Source: CAIMFV01 sp040757715 (lineage in GTDB: Bacteria; Pseudomonadota; Alphaproteobacteria; Caulobacterales; Caulobacteraceae). Taken from it: a stretch of 64,000 nucleotides of DNA. Both the position numbers and the translations under genes were made by a program. Below the pieces are notes generated by a model, which made no database searches, was not told the DNA's origin, and worked only from the letters and a program-made list of their open reading frames with translations. Every line of letters begins with the position of its first letter. The stretch's first letter is position 1. Shown one piece after another: positions 58,700 through 64,000 of this stretch. The stretch spans positions 1 to 64,000 of the forward strand of contig JBFLWS010000009.1 in the NCBI GenBank assembly GCA_040757715.1, in the 5' to 3' direction.

Positions 58700-59566
58700 T
58701 CAGGCCGGCGGCGGCCGCAGCTGCAAGAGATCCAGCGGACTGTCGATCCCGTCCAGGGTCTTGGCGGCCACGTGGGTGTAGACCGAGGTGGTCTCCAGCT
58801 TCCTATGGCCGAGCAGCACCTGGATCACCCGCACGTCGACGTTCTGCTCCAGCAGGTGGGTGGCGAAGCAATGCCGTAGCGTGTGCAGGCAGACCGGCTT
58901 CCTGATCCCGGCCTTCCAGACCGCCTCGTGGAAGGCGCGGTTGAGCGAGCGCGGGGTGACAGCGTTGAAGGCGGTCAGCCGGTTGGGAAACAGCCACACC
59001 GGCGGCCGCGCCACCTTCCACCAGTTGCGCAGCACGGCGAGCAGATGCGGCGACAGCAGCGCGTCACGGTCGCGCCGCCCCTTGCCCTGCTCGACCCGGA
59101 TGCGCATGCGCTGGCTGTCGATGTCGCCGACCTTCAAGCCAACGACCTCCGAGGCCCGCAGGCCCGCGCCATAGGCTACGCTGAGCGCCGTGCGCCACTT
59201 CAGCCCAGGCGCCGCCTCAAGGAGGCTGGCCACCTCGGCGGGGGTCAGGACCACGGGCAACCGCTGGGGCTCGCGAACGATCGGGATATAGTCCACCGCC
59301 TCGGGCCGCTTCAGCGTCACACGGAAGAAGAACCGCAGCGCCACCATCGCGCCGTTGACGCTGGCGGGCGCCAACCCGCTCTGCGCTAAATGCAGCTGAT
59401 AGCGGCGCACGTCCTCGAACGTCAGCTCAGCCGGCGTCCTGTCGCAGTAGCGGCAGCAAGACCGCACCGATCGGATGTACGCCTGCTGGGTCCGCGCATC
59501 GAAGTTGCGGATGGTCATGTCTTCGACCATCCTGCGGCGCAGCGGGTGGATCGCTTCTTCGGGCAT
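58700..59566 (-). CDS. IS91-associated tyrosine recombinase
   Basis: A 288-residue XerD-like recombinase. The N-terminal SAM-like domain (RNFDARTQQAYIRSVRS, then DVRRYQLHLAQSGLA) leads to the catalytic domain, with Arg in GLRASEVVGLK (about 150), H-x-x-R in LHTLRHCFATHLL (about 238), His in LLGHRKLETT and nucleophile Tyr in SVYTHV (about 272); all are present. ATG 59566 is chosen because AGGAGA lies just before it; the in-frame extension upstream crosses the large hairpin. It ends 16 bp before the transposase start. Such proteins accompany some IS91 elements and may help resolve or target transposition. Confidence 0.85.
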   Translation of the reverse strand: MPEEAIHPLRRRMVEDMTIRNFDARTQQAYIRSVRSCCRYCDRTPAELTFEDVRRYQLHLAQSGLAPASVNGAMVALRFFFRVTLKRPEAVDYIPIVREPQRLPVVLTPAEVASLLEAAPGLKWRTALSVAYGAGLRASEVVGLKVGDIDSQRMRIRVEQGKGRRDRDALLSPHLLAVLRNWWKVARPPVWLFPNRLTAFNAVTPRSLNRAFHEAVWKAGIRKPVCLHTLRHCFATHLLEQNVDVRVIQVLLGHRKLETTSVYTHVAAKTLDGIDSPLDLLQLRPPPA

Positions 59567-59573
59567 CACTCGT

Positions 59574-59624
59574 CTCCTGTCTCGAGGAGGACGTGGCCGA
59601 CCCACGCTCCTCTTCAGACAGGAG
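59574..59624. repeat. Large interrupted palindrome at the right end of the IS91 element
   Basis: Nested arms CTCCTGTCT/AGACAGGAG (59574-59582 with 59616-59624), GAGGAG/CTCCTC (59584-59589 with 59607-59612) and CGTGG/CCACG (59592-59596 with 59602-59606) form one long imperfect stem. It lies 8 bases before the recombinase start and covers its expected promoter region. It is a candidate for the terminus structure of the element or an operator of the recombinase. Confidence 0.5.
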
Positions 59625-59840
59625 GATCCCGCTGCTCACCTTCGCCGAACGAACACCCCTCCCGCGCGAGCGGGTTAGTACAATGGCGCTTTAAGCCCGT
59701 TCTGTTCATTCGCAACCAAGCCTCTCAGGCGCCGATTGGCCGCCGAGCGACGTTACGGGCGTCGTCCGTATGGTGATGGAAGCCTCGGTATGCCCGGCAA
59801 GCGATCGGCCCCATCGCCAAGCAGCTGTAGCCACCGAACG

Positions 59841-62800
59841 TTATAGGCCTTGCAATATCCGATCACGTAGGTCCGGCCCCACGCGCTTGAACCCCAAAAG
59901 GCGCGCAGCTGAGCGGATGAGGTCCTCGTCATCGCCACCGGCGTTGTCTTCACGCGCAATTCGCAGAGCTTCGCGAATTTCCAGCAATGAGATCGAAGCC
60001 GCCTTCAGAGTCGCGCCTGTTTCCGCCGAGCGATCGCGCACCGGGAGCGATTTGGCCTGCGCCTCATTAAACCAGAAATCCGCGTCGCATAGGATAAAGG
60101 CGTCCCTCGATCGCAAGCTAGCAAGCGCCGTCCGCGTGGAAGCAACGATTCGCGCGCCCGCCTTTTCCTTGCCAAAACTGACCGCCACCCGTCGAGCAAT
60201 CTCGTCAAGGTGAACCGGCCCCTCGGCCTCAACGATGACGCGCACAAGTTCATCGAGCATCGAAAGCGGAGCCTCGTGCGGCTCGTGCGACGCCCGCACG
60301 CGGCCCTCATAGCGGCGGTACGCGGGCATTTTCCGCTGCACCACTTCCGGCGCCTCGATCACCTCCGCCTCCACCGGCTTTGTTTCGACGACCGGCGGCC
60401 GACCCTTGTTGGCGCCCTCGATGCGGACACCCTGCTCAGCCGCCGCGCGCGCCGCCTCAAGCGCTTGCCGCAGGCGATCAATCTCGGGCTTGCGGCGATA
60501 GAACCAGTCCGTGCTCCAGATGCGGTGGAACCGCCAGCCGAGGGTTTCCAGCACGTCCTGGCGCAAGCGATCGCGTTCGCGGGCCCATAAGGCGCTATGA
60601 TAGGTCGCCCCATCGCACTCCACGGCCAGGAGATAAGTTCCCGGCTTGTCGGGGTGGCGCACGCCGAGATCGATGCGGAATCCGGCCGCCCCCACCTGAG
60701 GATCCGCCAGGAACCCCAGACCGCGAATGACGTCGGCGACGTCTTCTTCGAACGGCGAGTCGGCCGTTTCGCCCGTGGGGGCGCTATCATCGATGCGGCC
60801 ATGTTTGGCGAACTCGAGGAACCGCTTCAGAACTCGGGGGCCCTCCTGAAGTGAGCGACTGGCGTCGATGTCTCCGGGGTCGAACGAGGCGAACACTTCA
60901 CAGCGAACGCGAGCTCGAGTGAACAGCACGTTGAGGCGACGCTCGCCGCCCTCGCCGTTGACAGGCCCAAATGAACTGGAGGGACGACCGCCTAGCGTGC
61001 TGGGACCATAACCAACACTGACGAGAATCACATCTCGCTCGTCGCCCTGCACGTTTTCGATGTTCTTTACGAACACGTCCTCGGATTGGCCTTCGCGCAA
61101 GAACGCATCGAGCTCCGCGTCCTGTTTGCGCCGAGCGTCGAGCAACTCGGTGATCAGATTGCGCTGAGCGAAGGAGAAGGTGACGACGCCGAGCGAAAGA
61201 TCCGGATGCGCCCGGGCGTGATCCGCGATGCGGTCAACGACAGCTTCACCTTCCTTGCGATTGTCGCGTTTGCCGCCGCGATCGTAGATCCCATCGATAC
61301 GGGTGAAACACAGCCCGTAGGCTGGATCTTTCTGCAGTGGCGATGGCGGCAGCACGAGCTCGCCATCGTAGAACTCCCGGTTGGAGACAGCGATCAACGA
61401 CGGGTCGCGCGACCGGTAGTGCCACTTCAACATTCGCGAGCCGAGGCCTCGCGCCTCGCAAAGGGTCAGAATGCTTTCCATCGAGGCCGCGCTCGCCGCC
61501 CCCTGCAGCAAGGCCTCAGCGCCGTCGTCATCGTCATCGAGATTGCCGTCATCAGCCAAGAGGCGATCAAAGAATGAGGTTGGCGGCAGCTGCTTCTTAT
61601 CGCCCACCACCACGATCTGGTCGGCGCGAGCAATAGCGCCCAAGGCGTCCTCCGGCCGAACCTGCGAGGCTTCGTCGATCACCAGAAGATCGAACTTCAA
61701 CCGCCCCGGCGGCAGATACTGGGCGACAGAAATGGGGCTCATCAGCAGCACTGGCTTGATCCGCTGCACCGCCTCTCCAGCCTTGACGAATAGTTTGCGC
61801 AGCGGCATGTGCCCGCGCTTGCGACCGATCTCGCCGCGGACCACAGCCATTTCGCCCTGCGCGCCCTGCGGCACCTGCTGCAGATGTCGAGCCAAGATGC
61901 CCGACACGTTGTGCTTCAGCTTCCCGCGCTCAAGCTCGGCAAATTTCGCTACCAACGCCTGACGATCCAGCTCGCGCAAACCGGCCAGCGCTTCGGACCG
62001 CCGTACGGCCTGCGTCCAAAGCTGCTCGACTCGAGCGAAACGAAACTCAGTGGCGGCGGCGGCAGGATCGAGGCGATCGTCCTGCAAAGCGTCGACCAGC
62101 TCGCCAAGTCCCGCCTTGCGCAGTCGGAACTCAGCCGCGGACAAACGACACCAGGCTGGATAGCGGTTGAAATTGTCAGCCATGCGCGAACAAGCCTGCG
62201 CCAAGCTCGTAAGTCCGGCGCGCTCGAGATCGCTTTCGCCTAGCACTGCTGCGTCGAAATCAAGGGCCGAGATCAGCTGTTGAACGTGGTCGCGGGAAGC
62301 AATCGCCAATTGCTGGAGCTTAGACCGCAACCCCATCAAGGTTTTAGGGTGGCCGGCAAGTCGCACAGCCTCCTCGGCGGGGACCTTCAACTCGCCACCC
62401 TGAAGCTGCGCGCACCATTCAGCCACATCGGACAAAAAGCCAAAATTAGAGCGATCCCCGCGCCACTCGTCGCCGAGGTGGCGTGCGCAAAATGGGGCCT
62501 CTTCCTCCCAAGCCTTGCGCTTCACTTCCAAGTCGCACAGAGCATCGACCAATTTGAGCCGAGCGGCGGCTGCCTTGGGTAAGGGTTCGCGCAGCAAGCC
62601 CGCCAGGGCCTGTGACGCTTTGCGATAAGTCCCGCCCCAGCGCGCGAAGAAAGATTGGACGCCAGCCGCCAGAGGTGCGTGGAGATGGGCGGCTGATTGG
62701 CTGAATGCCGCCTCGACATAGGGGCCGCTGGCGGCGACATGGGCCTCGCGCCAGACGCGGGCCACCGCCAACGCGTCCTTCAGCCGGGGAAGGTTTGCTG

Positions 62801-64000
62801 CTTCAAGCATGGCCCGGGCCGCGTCCGCGCCGCCCTTCGGCAGGTCATCAAGGCGCGAAAGCAGCCGCTCCAGCCGCGCAGCAGTGTACAGCGAAGGAGG
62901 CTCGGCTAGGGCGAGCGCCGTTTGGGCCGCCGCAATGGCGGCGGCCAAAGACTCAAATGTCTCCGAGGCAGCCCGCAGCGCCACCTCGATTCGCGCGAGC
63001 TCCACCGGCTGAAGATCAAGCCGGCGCAACCCGGCGAGCGGATGCCGGCGAGCATCGCCCTCCGCCGCGAGCAGCGCACCGAACTCTGAAATCGCCGACA
63101 CCAACACCTGCTCTTCATCGCGGGTCAGCGTTGCAAGTCCCTCGGCCTTCAGTTTTGGCGGCGAGGCGCCTTGGCTCAAGAAGCGCGCTTGCGCCCCAAG
63201 CAGGGTGTAGGGCGTCTCACCGCTGTTCCCCAACGGCCGGTGAATCAGGTCGGCGATGCAGTTCAGTTGATCGCGCACCGACAGCAAGGCCGCGTCATTG
63301 TTCGGCGCGGGCGCCGCAGATTGGCCAGCGCTGATGGTGCGCGACAGCTCGCCGAGCACGATCTTTTTGTTGGCGCTGCGCGAATGCAGCTCAAGGCAGA
63401 TATCGCGCAGGCCCACCTTCACCAGGCGAGTATGCACCACCGACAACGCGGCCATCTTCTCGGCCACAAACAGCACGCGCTTTCCATCATTCGCCGCTGC
63501 GGCGATGATGTTGGTGATGGTCTGCGACTTTCCGGTGCCGGGCGGCCCCTGCACCACGAGGTTTCGACCAGTACGCACCTCCTCGATCACCTTGGCCTGC
63601 GAGGCGTCGGCGTCCACGACGTGGAACAGCTTCTGCGGCGGCAGAACCTCGTCCAACCGCTCGGATTCGCCGAACAGCAGCGGCTCGTTGCCAAAGCCGT
63701 CGCACAAGAGGCCGCGCGTGAGTGCGTGATCACCGATGGCTCCGTCGGGCCAGGCGTCCAGGGCCAGATCGCGGTACATTAGAAGTTTGCTGAAGCTGAA
63801 GAAGCCCAGCTGCATGGCGTCTGCATTGATCAGCCAACGATCCCGATGGGCGATGACAGCCTGCACTGCGGCGAAATAGTCCGACGGCTTCCAGTTTTGG
63901 TCCACCTCCAGCGTCGGCAGATCGAGGCCAAAATCGTCCTTCCAACGTTGCTGCAGCGGTAGGTTGGTTTCGAGGTCGTCGTCCCGAAGCCGAAGATCGA
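59841..64000 (-). CDS. Giant UPF1-like helicase with Vsr-like nuclease and DUF3320 (N-terminus beyond window)
   Basis: 1386 codons of the C-terminal part are visible, and the frame stays open past 64000 (LRLRDDDLETNLPLQQRW lies at the edge), so the protein is longer. Helicase: VVQGPPGTGKSQTITNI, VIDEASQVRPEDAL, VVGDKKQLPPTSFF, KWHYRSRDPSLIAVSN and NVLFTRARVRCE. Then a Vsr/DUF559-like nuclease: DSPFEEDVADVI, YLLAVECDGATYHSA, GWRFHRIWSTDWF. Last is a DUF3320 winged helix: HLDEIARRVAVSFGKE. The upstream edge resembles the end of DUF4011. Single-gene helicase-nucleases of this type recur in defence islands. Nearly 600 residues between helicase motifs II and earlier ones form an inserted helical stalk. 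Confidence 0.85.
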   Translation of the reverse strand, partial: DLRLRDDDLETNLPLQQRWKDDFGLDLPTLEVDQNWKPSDYFAAVQAVIAHRDRWLINADAMQLGFFSFSKLLMYRDLALDAWPDGAIGDHALTRGLLCDGFGNEPLLFGESERLDEVLPPQKLFHVVDADASQAKVIEEVRTGRNLVVQGPPGTGKSQTITNIIAAAANDGKRVLFVAEKMAALSVVHTRLVKVGLRDICLELHSRSANKKIVLGELSRTISAGQSAAPAPNNDAALLSVRDQLNCIADLIHRPLGNSGETPYTLLGAQARFLSQGASPPKLKAEGLATLTRDEEQVLVSAISEFGALLAAEGDARRHPLAGLRRLDLQPVELARIEVALRAASETFESLAAAIAAAQTALALAEPPSLYTAARLERLLSRLDDLPKGGADAARAMLEAANLPRLKDALAVARVWREAHVAASGPYVEAAFSQSAAHLHAPLAAGVQSFFARWGGTYRKASQALAGLLREPLPKAAAARLKLVDALCDLEVKRKAWEEEAPFCARHLGDEWRGDRSNFGFLSDVAEWCAQLQGGELKVPAEEAVRLAGHPKTLMGLRSKLQQLAIASRDHVQQLISALDFDAAVLGESDLERAGLTSLAQACSRMADNFNRYPAWCRLSAAEFRLRKAGLGELVDALQDDRLDPAAAATEFRFARVEQLWTQAVRRSEALAGLRELDRQALVAKFAELERGKLKHNVSGILARHLQQVPQGAQGEMAVVRGEIGRKRGHMPLRKLFVKAGEAVQRIKPVLLMSPISVAQYLPPGRLKFDLLVIDEASQVRPEDALGAIARADQIVVVGDKKQLPPTSFFDRLLADDGNLDDDDDGAEALLQGAASAASMESILTLCEARGLGSRMLKWHYRSRDPSLIAVSNREFYDGELVLPPSPLQKDPAYGLCFTRIDGIYDRGGKRDNRKEGEAVVDRIADHARAHPDLSLGVVTFSFAQRNLITELLDARRKQDAELDAFLREGQSEDVFVKNIENVQGDERDVILVSVGYGPSTLGGRPSSSFGPVNGEGGERRLNVLFTRARVRCEVFASFDPGDIDASRSLQEGPRVLKRFLEFAKHGRIDDSAPTGETADSPFEEDVADVIRGLGFLADPQVGAAGFRIDLGVRHPDKPGTYLLAVECDGATYHSALWARERDRLRQDVLETLGWRFHRIWSTDWFYRRKPEIDRLRQALEAARAAAEQGVRIEGANKGRPPVVETKPVEAEVIEAPEVVQRKMPAYRRYEGRVRASHEPHEAPLSMLDELVRVIVEAEGPVHLDEIARRVAVSFGKEKAGARIVASTRTALASLRSRDAFILCDADFWFNEAQAKSLPVRDRSAETGATLKAASISLLEIREALRIAREDNAGGDDEDLIRSAARLLGFKRVGPDLRDRILQGL

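Larger units (their letters stand above)
57251..59624 (-). mobile_element. IS91-family element (approximate limits)
   Basis: Two leftward genes, a tyrosine recombinase followed by an HUH transposase, in the arrangement of IS91-family elements that carry an extra integrase. Terminal inverted repeats and target duplications are not expected in this rolling-circle family, so the ends are uncertain. The right limit is put at the large hairpin 59574-59624. The left limit lies somewhere between 57150 and 57480; the origin end should be there. GAAC, a target tetranucleotide for IS91, occurs at 59647-59650. The element separates the GTPase operon from the large helicase gene. Confidence 0.7.

Noticed and set aside
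1..64000. CRISPR array
   Set aside because: No set of regularly spaced repeats of 24-40 bases was seen anywhere in the window, and no cas gene is present. The only phased repeats are three 7-mers (261-312) and two 8-mers (32410-32428).

Overview
The window is high-GC DNA (backbone genes look about two-thirds G+C by eye) with the accessory gene set of alphaproteobacterial integrative and conjugative elements (ICEs): ArdC, a large ParB-like protein, a Toprim protein, DUF736, DUF2285, DUF2840, an S26 TraF-like peptidase, a lytic transglycosylase, a DUF3363 relaxase, a TraG coupling protein and a CopG protein. No housekeeping gene is visible. An alphaproteobacterial host (Caulobacterales, Sphingomonadales or Rhizobiales type) is the best inference; the species cannot be read from the sequence.

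Left third, 1-32.6 kb, is a defence island. It begins with the first codons of a leftward ArdC gene (1-68). A four-gene operon follows: DUF4143 ATPase, DUF6361 protein, phospholipase-D-like protein and SNF2-like helicase (334-7818). Next comes a WYL-centred divergent locus. Leftward from 17.2 kb run an AddB-like nuclease, an AddA/UvrD-like helicase-nuclease and a DEAH helicase with a nuclease-like tail. Rightward from 17.46 kb run the WYL regulator, a PLD/SNF2 helicase, DUF4391, a type III-like adenine methyltransferase and a type III Res subunit. A Gabija-like pair (OLD-family ATPase plus UvrD-like helicase) ends the rightward run. A tyrosine integrase (31020-32378) and the 3' half of a tRNA-Arg(CCG) gene (32559-32603) mark the attachment site and one end of this element.

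Middle, 32.9-50.0 kb, is conjugative-element backbone, all rightward: ArdC, ParB-like, Toprim-DUF2493 fusion, DUF736, small regulators, TraF-like peptidase, transglycosylase, relaxase, TraG and CopG. A cargo pocket between relaxase and TraG holds a VapBC-type toxin-antitoxin pair, a second AbrB antitoxin that looks split, and a TIR-domain gene. No trb/VirB mating-pair genes follow CopG. In their place is a leftward five-gene operon (57.0 to 50.1 kb) that I recognise as a GTPase-centred conflict system: calcineurin-like phosphoesterase, GASH-type helical protein, two double-GTPase-family (DO-GTPase) proteins and a GAP1-N1 protein. This is the most interesting system in the window. These families were defined by comparative genomics and, to my knowledge, have little experimental characterisation.

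Right end, 57.2-64.0 kb, holds an IS91-family element (integrase-like gene plus a transposase with one in-frame stop) and the C-terminal 1386 codons of a very large UPF1-like helicase with Vsr-like nuclease and DUF3320 regions, which runs off the window.

Taken together, the window appears to be two ICE-type backbones accreted at a tRNA-Arg site, with at least five separable anti-phage or conflict modules. Many genes inside modules overlap by 4 bp or less, which argues for tight co-expression within each module.
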